Positions 31,777 to 40,419 of a stretch of 56,801 bases of DNA are shown here, in pieces (position 1 is the stretch's first letter; the number at the start of each line of letters is the position of its first letter). The DNA is taken from assembly GCA_949065595.1 (NCBI GenBank), contig CARSXK010000004.1, positions 1 to 56,801 of the forward strand. The letters run 5' to 3'. Under the pieces are notes generated by a model. It saw nothing but the letters and a program-made list of their open reading frames with translations, did not search any database and was not told where the DNA came from. This DNA comes from UBA5026 sp949065595. Lineage in GTDB: Bacteria > Bacillota_I > Bacilli_A > RF39 > UBA660. The position numbers were made by a program, and so were the translations under genes.

Positions 31777-32754
31777 ATGTGGAAGATAGGCGATGTGGTA
31801 ATTCAAAATAAGATAGTGCTTGCCCCTATGGCAGGTATTTCTAATAGTGCTTATCGGACACTTATCAAAGAAATGGGCTGTGGTTTAATTTATGCAGAAA
31901 TGGTAAGTGATAAAGCCATAGAATATGGAAATCAGAAAACCATTGATATGCTATATATGACGGATTGTGAACGTCCTATTGCTCAACAAATATTTGGGTC
32001 TGACAAGGCATCCTTTGTAAAAGCTGCTAAATATATATACGAAACCATGCATCCTGATATCATTGATATTAATATGGGATGTCCAGTTCCTAAAGTTGCT
32101 CTACGTGCACAGGCAGGTAGTGCTTTATTAAAAGATAGTGAAAAAGTATTTGAGATTGTAGAAAGTGTAGTCAAAGCGGTTCCAATTCCTGTTACTGTAA
32201 AAATAAGAAGTGGTTGGGATCAAAATCATATCAATGCTGTTCAAATTGCGCAGGTAGTCGAAAAAGCGGGTGCCAAGGCCATCGCGATTCATGCGAGAAC
32301 AAGAAGTCAAGGCTATAGTGGAAAAGCTGATTGGAATCTGATTAAAGCGGTAAAAGAAAGTGTGCAAATTCCAGTGATTGGAAATGGAGACATTCTATCT
32401 TGCTATGATGCACAACGCATGTTAGAAGAAACTGGTTGTGACGCCGTTATGATAGGAAGAGGTGTTCTTGGGAATCCATGGTTGATTCGAGATTGTGTCA
32501 ATTATTTAGAAAAGGGCGAAAAACCTACTGTTGTTTCTTCCAAAGAAAAAATAAAGATGATGTTGAAGCACTTCGAGCTTTTGCTTGCAACCAAATCGGA
32601 GAAAGTAGCGGTGCTGGAAATGCGCAGTCATATAGCTTGGTATTTAAAAGGAATTTCGGGGACCAACGAACTGAAAAATCAAATGTTTAAAACAAAAACA
32701 GCAGAGGAGTTGAAAGAACAATTGATGCAATTTCAACAAACCATAGAAAAATAA
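31777..32754 (+). CDS. dusB: tRNA-dihydrouridine synthase
   Basis: FMN-dependent TIM-barrel enzyme of 325 residues that reduces uridines in tRNA. It has KIVLAPMAGISNSAYR (FMN binding), the DINMGCPVPKVALRAQAGSALL motif with the catalytic Cys, AIAIHARTRSQGYSG, and VIGNGDILS / MIGRGVLGNPW at the FMN phosphate site. The start is the ATG at 31777 (GGTG upstream, family-like MWKIGDVVIQNKIVLAPM); the in-frame ATG at 31759 lies in the promoter. LysS follows in the same direction, the usual Bacilli order. Confidence 0.93.
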   Translation: MWKIGDVVIQNKIVLAPMAGISNSAYRTLIKEMGCGLIYAEMVSDKAIEYGNQKTIDMLYMTDCERPIAQQIFGSDKASFVKAAKYIYETMHPDIIDINMGCPVPKVALRAQAGSALLKDSEKVFEIVESVVKAVPIPVTVKIRSGWDQNHINAVQIAQVVEKAGAKAIAIHARTRSQGYSGKADWNLIKAVKESVQIPVIGNGDILSCYDAQRMLEETGCDAVMIGRGVLGNPWLIRDCVNYLEKGEKPTVVSSKEKIKMMLKHFELLLATKSEKVAVLEMRSHIAWYLKGISGTNELKNQMFKTKTAEELKEQLMQFQQTIEK

Positions 32755-32818
32755 TGGATTTTCCTTTCCTATCATGATACAATAAAGAAAATTCATATTA
32801 AAAATAAGAGGTGAAATT

Positions 32819-34297
32819 ATGCGAGAATTATCAGAACAAGAGCAAGTCAGAAGAGAAAAAGTAGAAAGTATAAGAGAATTTTGTAATCCTTATCCAGAAC
32901 GATATGAAGTAACACATACGTTAAAAGAAGCAGGTACACTTCCAGACGGAATTACAGATGTTTCCATTGCAGGAAGAATTATTTTTATGCGTAAAATGGG
33001 GAAATTAAGTTTCATTCGGATTCGTGATTTAGAAGGCGATATGCAACTGGAATTTAAAATTGATGTAATAGGAGAGGAACACTATAATTTCTTTAAGAAA
33101 CAAATTGATGCTGGAGATTTTATTGGTGCGAAAGGGGAAATTTTTACCACACAAACGGGTGAAAAAACATTACGAGTACAAAGTTTTACATTTTTAGGTA
33201 AGGCCTTAAGACCACTTCCAGAAAAGTTCCATGGACTTGTTGATACAGAATTAAAATATCGTCAGAGATATGTAGATTTAATCATGAATGAAGAAAGTAG
33301 AAAAGTCTTTTTAGGCAGGAGTAAATTTTATAATTTTTTACATCGTTATTTAGCAGAACATGGCTTTTTGCAAGTTGAAACACCAATTATTCAAACAGCG
33401 GTATGTGGAGCAAGTGCCAAACCTTTTTACACACACCACAATGCTTTAGATTTGGACTGTAATTTAAGAATTGCGCCAGAAACTTATTTAAAGCAGTGTA
33501 TTGCAGCTGGCTTCAATCGTGTTTATGAAGTAGCTAAATGTTTTCGAAATGAGGGGATGGACTGTGAACATCTCCAAGAATTTACCCAAGTAGAATGGTA
33601 CGCATCTTTTTGGAACTATGAAGATAATATAAAATTCTATACAGGATTTATCAAATCTCTATTAATGGAACTAACTGGTACTACGCAAATAGAATATCAA
33701 GGTCGTACACTGGATTTTGGAAAAGAAAGTTGGGATCGTATTAATTACTGTGAAACTATGGAACAGGTCCTTGGCTTTGATTTTTTATCCATTGAAGAAC
33801 CTCAAGAATTGAAAGAGAAAATTATTGCTTCAGGTTTATTTACAGAAGGAGATTTAGCAGACTATAAATCATTAAGTCAAATTATTGATTTTGTATATAA
33901 GAAAAAAATTCGTGTCAATATTATGAATCCTACCATTATTTATAATTATCCTAGCGTTTTGATTCCACTTGCTAGAAGAAATGATACAGATGACAGAAGA
34001 ATTGATGTATTTCAAGTGGTTGCAGCTGGGACTGAGTTATGTAAAGCATATTCAGAACTTGTCAATCCAATGGAACAACGTGCAGCTTTTGAAGGTCAAT
34101 TAAAAGCAAAATCACAAGGTGATGATGAAACTATGGAGATGGATGAAGACTTTTTACTTGCGATGGAGCAAGGTATGCCCCCTATTTCGGGTCTTGGTTT
34201 TGGAATTGACCGTTTGATGATGTTAATTTATGATGTAGCGTCTGTTAGAGATGTTGTATTATTTCCAATGATGAAACCAGTAGAAAAGGAAAACTAA
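32819..34297 (+). CDS. lysS: Class II lysyl-tRNA synthetase
   Basis: 492 residues. An N-terminal OB-fold anticodon-binding domain (SIAGRIIFMRKMGKLSFIRIRD) is followed by the class II catalytic core: motif 1 around FLQVETPIIQ, motif 2 CFRNEGMDCEHLQEFTQVEWY, motif 3 GLGFGIDRLMMLIYD. AAGAGGTG precedes the ATG. No T-box leader is present in the 64 nt upstream. The next gene starts on the last base of its stop. Confidence 0.96.
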   Translation: MRELSEQEQVRREKVESIREFCNPYPERYEVTHTLKEAGTLPDGITDVSIAGRIIFMRKMGKLSFIRIRDLEGDMQLEFKIDVIGEEHYNFFKKQIDAGDFIGAKGEIFTTQTGEKTLRVQSFTFLGKALRPLPEKFHGLVDTELKYRQRYVDLIMNEESRKVFLGRSKFYNFLHRYLAEHGFLQVETPIIQTAVCGASAKPFYTHHNALDLDCNLRIAPETYLKQCIAAGFNRVYEVAKCFRNEGMDCEHLQEFTQVEWYASFWNYEDNIKFYTGFIKSLLMELTGTTQIEYQGRTLDFGKESWDRINYCETMEQVLGFDFLSIEEPQELKEKIIASGLFTEGDLADYKSLSQIIDFVYKKKIRVNIMNPTIIYNYPSVLIPLARRNDTDDRRIDVFQVVAAGTELCKAYSELVNPMEQRAAFEGQLKAKSQGDDETMEMDEDFLLAMEQGMPPISGLGFGIDRLMMLIYDVASVRDVVLFPMMKPVEKEN

Positions 34298-34830
34298 TGT
34301 ATTTGGCAGTTGTAAGACATGGAGAAACCGTTCGTAATATTGTTGGATTGGTACAAGGGGATACGGAATCGCTGCTTTCTGAAAAGGGAAAGGAGCAGGC
34401 AAGACAAGTAAAAGAAAAATTAGGTAATCAAACATTTGACATGGTATTTTCTTCTCCCTTATCTAGAGCATATCAAACAGCTGAAATTATTATGAATGGA
34501 ACGTTACCAATTATAATAGATGAAAGGCTCAATGAACGAGATTATGGTGACTTTGAAGGTCATACAAGAGAAGAGTTTGATTATATCGGTTATTGGAATT
34601 TTGATTATAATTTGAAAGAAAATCATGGTGAGAGTGTTCAACATCTTTGTATGCGTGTGGATGATTTTTTAAGAGATATAAAAGAAAAATATGGAGATAA
34701 AAAAGTGCTTGTTGTAACACATAGTGGAGTTGCACGCGCAATTTACTACTGTATTCATGGAATTCCAGATGATGGAGATATGAGTATTGTCGACATTCCT
34801 AATTGTACAATTATGGAATATCATATATAG
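34297..34830 (+). CDS. Histidine phosphatase superfamily protein
   Basis: 177 residues of the phosphoglycerate-mutase-like branch. The phospho-histidine motif is LAVVRHGETVRN (His9); the second His is in VVTHSGVARAIYY; the acidic residue is in LNERDYGDFEG. Small members like this are usually phosphatases of sugar phosphates or similar substrates rather than mutases, and since an iPGM is present elsewhere it is unlikely to be the glycolytic enzyme. It overlaps the lysS stop by 1 nt and precedes ackA by 15 nt. Confidence 0.85.
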   Translation: MYLAVVRHGETVRNIVGLVQGDTESLLSEKGKEQARQVKEKLGNQTFDMVFSSPLSRAYQTAEIIMNGTLPIIIDERLNERDYGDFEGHTREEFDYIGYWNFDYNLKENHGESVQHLCMRVDDFLRDIKEKYGDKKVLVVTHSGVARAIYYCIHGIPDDGDMSIVDIPNCTIMEYHI

Positions 34831-34845
34831 TGAAAGGGTGGAGTT

Positions 34846-36039
34846 ATGAAAGTATTATCAGTAAATGCAGGAAGTTCTACTTTAAAATTTCGTTTGTATG
34901 AAATGCCTGAAGAAAAAGTATTAGCAAAAGGTGCATTTGAACGAATTGGCTTAGATAGTGGAATTTATAGTATTAAAATTAAAGATGAAAAAGTAGAAAA
35001 AACACTTGATATGAGAGATCATGGAGATGCAGTGCAAGCATTATTGAAGGAACTCGTAGAACAACATATGATTGAACGCTTGGATGAGATTGGTGCGGTT
35101 GGGCATCGTGTCGTACATGGTGGTTCTAAATACGCTAAAAGTGTAGTCATTGATGAAGAAGTAATGCGGGAAATTGAATCGATTTCTGATTTGGCACCAT
35201 TACACAATCCAGCCAATCTAATTGGTATTAGAGCGTTTAAAGAAGCAATTCCAAATGCACTTCAAGTCGCTTGTTTCGATACAGCTTTTCATCAAACAAT
35301 GGAAGAAAGAAACTATCTTTATCCAGTCCCATATGAATGGTATACCAAATATGGTGTTCGTAAATATGGATTTCATGGAATGAGTCATAAATTTATTACT
35401 GAAAAGATGAAGTCTATTTTAAAGACAGAAACCCCAAATTTGATTATATGTCATATTGGAAATGGTGCAAGTATTACTGCAGTAAGAGAAGGAAAATGTA
35501 TGGATACTTCTATGGGATTTACGCCAAATGCAGGTATCATGATGGGTACACGGAGTGGCGATATTGATTATACGATGATTCAATATTTGAAAAATAAGAT
35601 GGATTCTAATTATGAAGCAATCGATGGTTTACTCAATAAAGCTAGTGGATTAGAAGGCATTGCTGGTAGAAGTGATTTGAGAGATTTGGACGATGGTTTT
35701 CTTGCCCAAGAACCAGCTGTTATTCTTGCTTTTGCAATGTATACAGACCGAATTGTGGATTATATTGCCAAATATTATGTAAAATTGGATGGACATGTGG
35801 ATGCGATTTGTTTTACAGCAGGTGTTGGTGAAAATGATTCGATTATTCGTGCCGAAGTTCTTAAGAAATTAACTTCTTTAGGAATTCAATTGGATGAGGA
35901 GAAAAACAATGCAACACTTTGTAGAAAAGGTGTGGAAGGGATTATTACGACAGATGCATCTCAAATTCCATGCTATGTACTTGGTACAGATGAAGAGTTG
36001 ATGATTGCAAGAGATACTTATAGTTTTCGCGCAGTATAA
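34846..36039 (+). CDS. ackA: Acetate kinase, copy 1
   Basis: 397 residues. Converts acetyl phosphate and ADP to acetate and ATP. ASKHA-fold motifs: VLSVNAGSSTLKFRLYE, GAVGHRVVHGG, VACFDTAFHQTM, YGFHGMSHKF, ICHIGNGASITAVREGKCMDTSMGFTPNAG, GTRSGDID and FTAGVGEND. GAAAGGGTGG precedes the ATG. It is probably co-transcribed with lysS and the phosphatase gene. Together with phosphoketolase (52102) it completes a substrate-level phosphorylation route; phosphotransacetylase is not in the window. Confidence 0.96.
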   Translation: MKVLSVNAGSSTLKFRLYEMPEEKVLAKGAFERIGLDSGIYSIKIKDEKVEKTLDMRDHGDAVQALLKELVEQHMIERLDEIGAVGHRVVHGGSKYAKSVVIDEEVMREIESISDLAPLHNPANLIGIRAFKEAIPNALQVACFDTAFHQTMEERNYLYPVPYEWYTKYGVRKYGFHGMSHKFITEKMKSILKTETPNLIICHIGNGASITAVREGKCMDTSMGFTPNAGIMMGTRSGDIDYTMIQYLKNKMDSNYEAIDGLLNKASGLEGIAGRSDLRDLDDGFLAQEPAVILAFAMYTDRIVDYIAKYYVKLDGHVDAICFTAGVGENDSIIRAEVLKKLTSLGIQLDEEKNNATLCRKGVEGIITTDASQIPCYVLGTDEELMIARDTYSFRAV

Positions 36040-36063
36040 GGGACAGATTTCTGTTCTTTTTCT

Positions 36064-36092
36064 TTGATTTCTTATGATTTATATAGTATAAT
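36064..36092 (+). promoter_or_regulatory. Promoter of the second acetate kinase gene
   Basis: TTGATT (36064-36069), a 17-nt spacer and TATAAT (36087-36092). A small hairpin with T-run (about 36040-36062) terminates copy 1 just before it. Confidence 0.75.
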
Positions 36093-36118
36093 GAGAATGG
36101 TAGAAAGAAGGATAAATC

Positions 36119-37300
36119 ATGAAAATTATGTCAATTAACGCAGGAAGTAGTTCATTAAAATTTAGCTTATTTGATATGGAACATTCTACTTGCATTGCCA
36201 GTGGTTATTTTGAAAGGGTTACTTTATCTAATAGTTTTTATACCATTAAATATAATGGTGAAAAAATAAGAGAAGAAATCGATATGCCAACCCATAAATT
36301 AGCCGTTGAAATATTGTTAGAAAGACTTGTTTCATTACATATCATTACTTCTTTAGATGAAATTGGAGGGGTAGGACATCGATTGGCGCATGGAATGGAT
36401 CGGTACAAACATTCTGTTCTTATCACAGATGAAGTGATTCAAAATTTAAAAAGTTATATTCCGCTTGCTCCCCTACATCTTCCAGCTCATATTTTGGGAA
36501 TTGAAGTTATGAAAGAAGTATTACCAAATATTCCTATGGTAGGTGTTTTTGATACAGCTTTCCATCAAACAATCAATCAAACGAAGTATCTTTATCCAGT
36601 CCCATATGAATGGTATACTAAATATGGTGTTCGCAAATATGGGTTTCATGGAACTAGTTATTGTTTTATTAGTAAACAAATTCCAAGATTACTTGGGAAA
36701 CAAGAATACAAGGCCATTATTTGTCATTTAGGAAGTGGTGGTTCGCTTGCGCTTGTTCAAAATGGAAAATGTTTGGATACCACGATGGGATTTACCCCTC
36801 TTGCAGGTATTATGATGGGCACACGAAGTGGTGATATTGATCCTTCTATTATTGCTTATATGGTAGAGCAAACAGGAAAATCGATAGATGAAATTATGAA
36901 GGATTTGAATCAACATTCTGGTTTTCTAGGTTTGAGTCAAAAATTTAGTGACTTTAGAGATATTTATGAGGGTGTAAAAGCTGGTGATGCGGATTGTATT
37001 TTGGCGTTTGATAAATATGTAGATACGGTTGTCAAATATATTGCGGAATACTATGTGGAAGCCAGTGGTGTAGATGCAATTTGTTTTACAGCTGGACTTG
37101 GTGAAAATGCGGTTGCGGCCAGAGCAGCAATCATAGAAAGATTAGCATGTTTGGGTATTTATTTAGACCATGATGCGAATCAAATAACAAAAGAGGAAGT
37201 TTGCATTAGTTCGGCGCATTCTCAAGTTTCTGTTTATGTCATTCCTACCAATGAGGAATTGATGATTGCAGAGGATACATTAGAAATCATTGGTGGTTAA
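36119..37300 (+). CDS. Acetate kinase, copy 2
   Basis: 393 residues and clearly paralogous to the upstream gene: long identical stretches such as FDTAFHQT, YLYPVPYEWYTKYGVRKYGFHG and MMGTRSGDID, but diverged elsewhere (HRLAHGMDRYKHS in place of HRVVHGGSKYAKS). Catalytic motifs are retained, so it is probably active. It has its own promoter, which suggests different expression from copy 1. It could favour propionate or butyrate, or the reverse direction; sequence alone cannot say. The following nrnA starts on its stop. Confidence 0.9.
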   Translation: MKIMSINAGSSSLKFSLFDMEHSTCIASGYFERVTLSNSFYTIKYNGEKIREEIDMPTHKLAVEILLERLVSLHIITSLDEIGGVGHRLAHGMDRYKHSVLITDEVIQNLKSYIPLAPLHLPAHILGIEVMKEVLPNIPMVGVFDTAFHQTINQTKYLYPVPYEWYTKYGVRKYGFHGTSYCFISKQIPRLLGKQEYKAIICHLGSGGSLALVQNGKCLDTTMGFTPLAGIMMGTRSGDIDPSIIAYMVEQTGKSIDEIMKDLNQHSGFLGLSQKFSDFRDIYEGVKAGDADCILAFDKYVDTVVKYIAEYYVEASGVDAICFTAGLGENAVAARAAIIERLACLGIYLDHDANQITKEEVCISSAHSQVSVYVIPTNEELMIAEDTLEIIGG

Positions 37301-37301
37301 T

Positions 37302-38267
37302 ATGACCAATCGTTTACTCAAAAAAATATATCATCAAATTAAGAAATATGATACCATTGTTATTGCACGTCATGTTGGACCAGATCCAGATGCAGTAGGA
37401 AGTTCGATGGCTCTTAAGGAAATTATTTTAAATACATTTCCACATAAAAAGGTATATGTGGTAGGTTGTCCTGTGAGTAAGTTTCGGTATATGGGAATGC
37501 ATGATAAACTGACAGAGGATATGTATCACAAATCATTGTTAATTATAACAGATACACCAGACCAAAAAAGAGTAGATGGTGTAGATACCACTCTTTTTTC
37601 TTATAAAATTAAAATTGATCATCATCCATTCATTGAGCAATTTGCCGATATTGAATGGATGGATGAGAATGCTTCTAGTGCTTCACAAATGATTATGGAA
37701 CTTACTTTTTCTACACCTTTAAAAATGAGCAAATCGGCAGCTGAAAAATTGTATATTGGATTAGTAGCCGATACCAATCGTTTTCTTTTCTATTATACTA
37801 CTTCAAAAACATTTGCTCTGGTGTCTAGGTTAATCAAAGAAACCAAAATTGATTTTCCAAAATTATATGAAAATTTATATATCAGACCCTACAAAGAAAT
37901 CAAATTTGAAGGATATATTACCAATCATTTGACCATAACAGAAAATGGTTTGGCTTATATTAAGGTAACAGATGATATTCTAAAAGAATATGATGTAGAT
38001 GCTGCTACTTCTGGAAACATGGTCAATGAGTTTAATTACATTGATGAAATGCTTGCCTGGGCCATTTTTACTGTAGATAGGAATCATGAAAACATCAGGG
38101 GCTCTATTCGTTCTAGAGGACCTGTGATTAATGAAGTTGCAAGCCGCTATGGTGGTGGTGGTCATATTTATGCGAGTGGTGTTCGTTTAAAGACATTTGA
38201 TGAAGTAGATGCTTTGATTCAGGATTTGGATAATGTTTGCAAGGAATATCAAAAAAACATGGAATAA
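37302..38267 (+). CDS. nrnA: DHH-family bifunctional oligoribonuclease/pAp phosphatase
   Basis: 321 residues. DHH motifs: ARHVGPDPDAVGSS, LIITDTPDQKRVDG and IKIDHHPFIEQ; the DHHA1 domain ends in the glycine-rich GGGGHIYASGVRL. NrnA degrades nanoRNAs and dephosphorylates pAp. The first motif has HVGPDPDA where many NrnA have HxxPDGDA-like sequences, with the Asp ligands kept. The start is the ATG at 37302 with GGTGG just upstream; the in-frame TTG and GTG before it would overlap ackA copy 2 further. Confidence 0.9.
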   Translation: MTNRLLKKIYHQIKKYDTIVIARHVGPDPDAVGSSMALKEIILNTFPHKKVYVVGCPVSKFRYMGMHDKLTEDMYHKSLLIITDTPDQKRVDGVDTTLFSYKIKIDHHPFIEQFADIEWMDENASSASQMIMELTFSTPLKMSKSAAEKLYIGLVADTNRFLFYYTTSKTFALVSRLIKETKIDFPKLYENLYIRPYKEIKFEGYITNHLTITENGLAYIKVTDDILKEYDVDAATSGNMVNEFNYIDEMLAWAIFTVDRNHENIRGSIRSRGPVINEVASRYGGGGHIYASGVRLKTFDEVDALIQDLDNVCKEYQKNME

Positions 38268-38332
38268 TATGGATCGAGTGTGATGTTTCATTTTGGAAGA
38301 ACAAAAGCAAAAATGAGTCAAATATTATAAAA

Positions 38333-38357
38333 AAATACGAGTGTTTTACTCGTATTT
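38333..38357 (+). terminator. Bidirectional terminator after nrnA
   Basis: AAATACGAGT (38333-38342), loop, ACTCGTATTT (38348-38357). It serves both the plus-strand nrnA and the minus-strand gene ending at 38359. Confidence 0.85.
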
Positions 38358-38358
38358 T

Positions 38359-38805
38359 CTATAGATATTCTTTTAGTAATTCAATATTTTCTTCTTGAAA
38401 TTTTAAAAGAGATTTTGCAAGTTTATGGATATCTTTGTTTACTTCACCTTCAAAATGATCTAATCTTTTTTGAATATCAATGATACCCATTGTCATTCCC
38501 CGAATGAGTAAATCAGCAATTTTACTGTCGCTATTATCTTTGGCAACCTCTATTTGCATAGAAATATCAGCCATAAGAGAAGCGAGTATTCCTTTTGTTT
38601 TTGTTTCTGCTTTATTTTTCTTGATTAATTTTTCACTTTCTTTGTAAAACTTCTCATATTCTTTTAATTCTGATTCAAGTAATTTTTTAATTTTATTGTC
38701 TTTTTCTTTTAATAATTTCAGTAACTTTTCACTTGATTTCATCCCCATATCAGCACAAGCATATACGTATTGTAGTAATTCTAAACTTTCATCCATGTCA
38801 TCCAT
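38359..38805 (-). CDS. Hypothetical helical protein
   Basis: 148 residues, almost entirely helical and rich in Lys/Glu, with coiled-coil character (KLLKLLKEKDNKIKKLLESELKEYEKFYKESEKLIKK). The pattern of long amphipathic helices (KGILASLMADISMQIEVAKDNSD, ADLLIRGMTMGIIDIQKRLDHFE) suggests a four-helix bundle like ferritin-like or DUF-type stress proteins, without visible metal-ligand motifs. AAAGGAATGG precedes the start. Function unknown. It is followed on the same strand (upstream) by a small membrane protein gene transcribed the same way. Confidence 0.6.
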   Translation of the reverse strand: MDDMDESLELLQYVYACADMGMKSSEKLLKLLKEKDNKIKKLLESELKEYEKFYKESEKLIKKNKAETKTKGILASLMADISMQIEVAKDNSDSKIADLLIRGMTMGIIDIQKRLDHFEGEVNKDIHKLAKSLLKFQEENIELLKEYL

Positions 38806-38846
38806 TCCTTTCGTTTTTAGTATGGATGAAAAGCTTATTTTGATAC

Positions 38847-39239
38847 TTATAGATTTGGATTGGATATTCCAGAAATAATACTATATTGTTCTCCCTGACT
38901 TTTGATGACCACATATAATACAATGAGTGTTGAAACCAATGAAATTTCAGATGCGATAACTTGTAAATCAAAGTTTTCTAGTTTTTCTCCTTTGATTTTT
39001 GCAAGTTCTCTGGTTTTATAACTTGCATATAGAAAAATCAATGTCAAAATTACTACTAAAAATCGATTAAAAATAGAAAGGTTTCGATTTTGTTTTTCTG
39101 TAAATATTTTATTCAAATTTAACACATTCATTTTATCATTATAAGTTAGAAAAATGGAAATGATTAAACTGCCAATATAAACAATGGTTGCGATTAACTG
39201 TAGATCTAGTAATTGTGCCTCATTTTTTTGGGTATTCAT
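38847..39239 (-). CDS. Hypothetical membrane protein
   Basis: 130 residues with three predicted membrane helices: LIATIVYIGSLIISIFLTY, FLVVILTLIFLYASY and VIASEISLVSTLIVLYVVI. The segments LLDLQLIATIVYIGSLIIS and NFDLQVIASEISLVSTLIV are similar to each other (D-L-Q-x-I-A), pointing to an internal duplication. No family recognised. It probably lies in one transcript with the helical protein at 38359, 41 nt downstream. Confidence 0.6.
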   Translation of the reverse strand: MNTQKNEAQLLDLQLIATIVYIGSLIISIFLTYNDKMNVLNLNKIFTEKQNRNLSIFNRFLVVILTLIFLYASYKTRELAKIKGEKLENFDLQVIASEISLVSTLIVLYVVIKSQGEQYSIISGISNPNL

Positions 39240-39338
39240 ATTTCATGATATGAGCTTAATATATAAATTAGAATTTATTCAATGAAATTATTTATTTTTT
39301 TGTTCTATAATATTATAATGTAAACGGGAGGTTTCTTT

Positions 39339-40409
39339 ATGACCAATGATGGTATCATATATAAAAAGTGGACAAATTGTGTTTTATCTTTGTCGTGCTT
39401 TTTTGTTACGTTTGTTTTATTAAAAGAACTATTTTCTTTTGCATATTTTGAAATAAATCATGTATATACGAATACTTGTTTTTCATCTCTTTTTTTAAAA
39501 ATCGTATTACCTACTTTGCTTAATTTATTGATACTTTATATAGGACATTGGTTTATTCATAAAAAGAAATTAGATACACCCATGGCACCTTTAATGGTTA
39601 TGGTCTGTTTAAATATTAATTATATTGTATTTCATTATGATTCACCTATTTGTATTTTGGTTTTTCTTTTTCCGATTTTGTTAACGATATTTTATGCTGA
39701 TCGTACGATTATGAAGTATACAATGGTCCTTTGTATTGTGATGTGTACTTTTATTGTATGGATATTACTATATATTAATCATAATATTGGCTATGATTAT
39801 CTTGAAACTCTATTTGGTTCATGTATGTTTTTAATGATATTGGCTATTGGATGTATGTTAATGACCTATTTAGAAGAAGAAAAAAGAAATTTATTAATTA
39901 CCTCTATGCAAGAAAGAGATTATTATTATGATAGGGCAAATTTAGATGGACTTACCAAGTGCCACAATCGTGCTTCTTATGAAAAAACAGTCGCAGAAAA
40001 AGTGGAAAATTGTAATCATTTATTATTGGCAATTATTGATATTGATTACTTTAAAAATGTAAATGATTCATTTGGTCATACAGTTGGAGATGCTGTGTTA
40101 GTTCAATTATCAACTTTACTAAATCAAATAAGTAGTGAAACAGTCTATGTAAGTCGTTATGGAGGCGAAGAGTTCGTAATTTTATTTTCTAACCATTCAT
40201 TGAAACAAGCGGAAAAAATAATTGATGATATAAAAAGGAAACTATCGCAGTGTGTTTTTCATGAAATGGGAAATCAAAGAATTACATTTAGTTGTGGAAT
40301 CGCATCCAAAAAAGTAGATGATACTACCATTACATTGTTTAATCGAGCAGATGAGGCCTTATATGAAGCAAAAAATACAGGAAAAAACAAAATTGTAATA
40401 TATTCTTAA
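39339..40409 (+). CDS. Membrane diguanylate cyclase (GGDEF)
   Basis: 356 residues. About six transmembrane helices (residues 10-180) act as an uncharacterised sensor, followed by a short coiled linker and a GGDEF domain with LTKCHNRASYEKTV, IIDIDYFKNVNDSFGH and the active-site signature RYGGEEF, which is catalytically competent. No RxxD inhibitory site is evident before the signature. It should make cyclic di-GMP at the membrane inner face. GGGAGG precedes the ATG. No EAL or HD-GYP partner is in the window. Confidence 0.9.
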   Translation: MTNDGIIYKKWTNCVLSLSCFFVTFVLLKELFSFAYFEINHVYTNTCFSSLFLKIVLPTLLNLLILYIGHWFIHKKKLDTPMAPLMVMVCLNINYIVFHYDSPICILVFLFPILLTIFYADRTIMKYTMVLCIVMCTFIVWILLYINHNIGYDYLETLFGSCMFLMILAIGCMLMTYLEEEKRNLLITSMQERDYYYDRANLDGLTKCHNRASYEKTVAEKVENCNHLLLAIIDIDYFKNVNDSFGHTVGDAVLVQLSTLLNQISSETVYVSRYGGEEFVILFSNHSLKQAEKIIDDIKRKLSQCVFHEMGNQRITFSCGIASKKVDDTTITLFNRADEALYEAKNTGKNKIVIYS

Positions 40410-40419
40410 AAAGATTTCT

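Noticed and set aside
32755..32818. T-box leader in front of lysS
   Set aside because: Only 64 nt separate the genes and no T-box motif or specifier hairpin is present.
34297..34830. Glycolytic cofactor-dependent phosphoglycerate mutase
   Set aside because: At 177 residues it fits a small histidine phosphatase, and a full iPGM exists at 13191.
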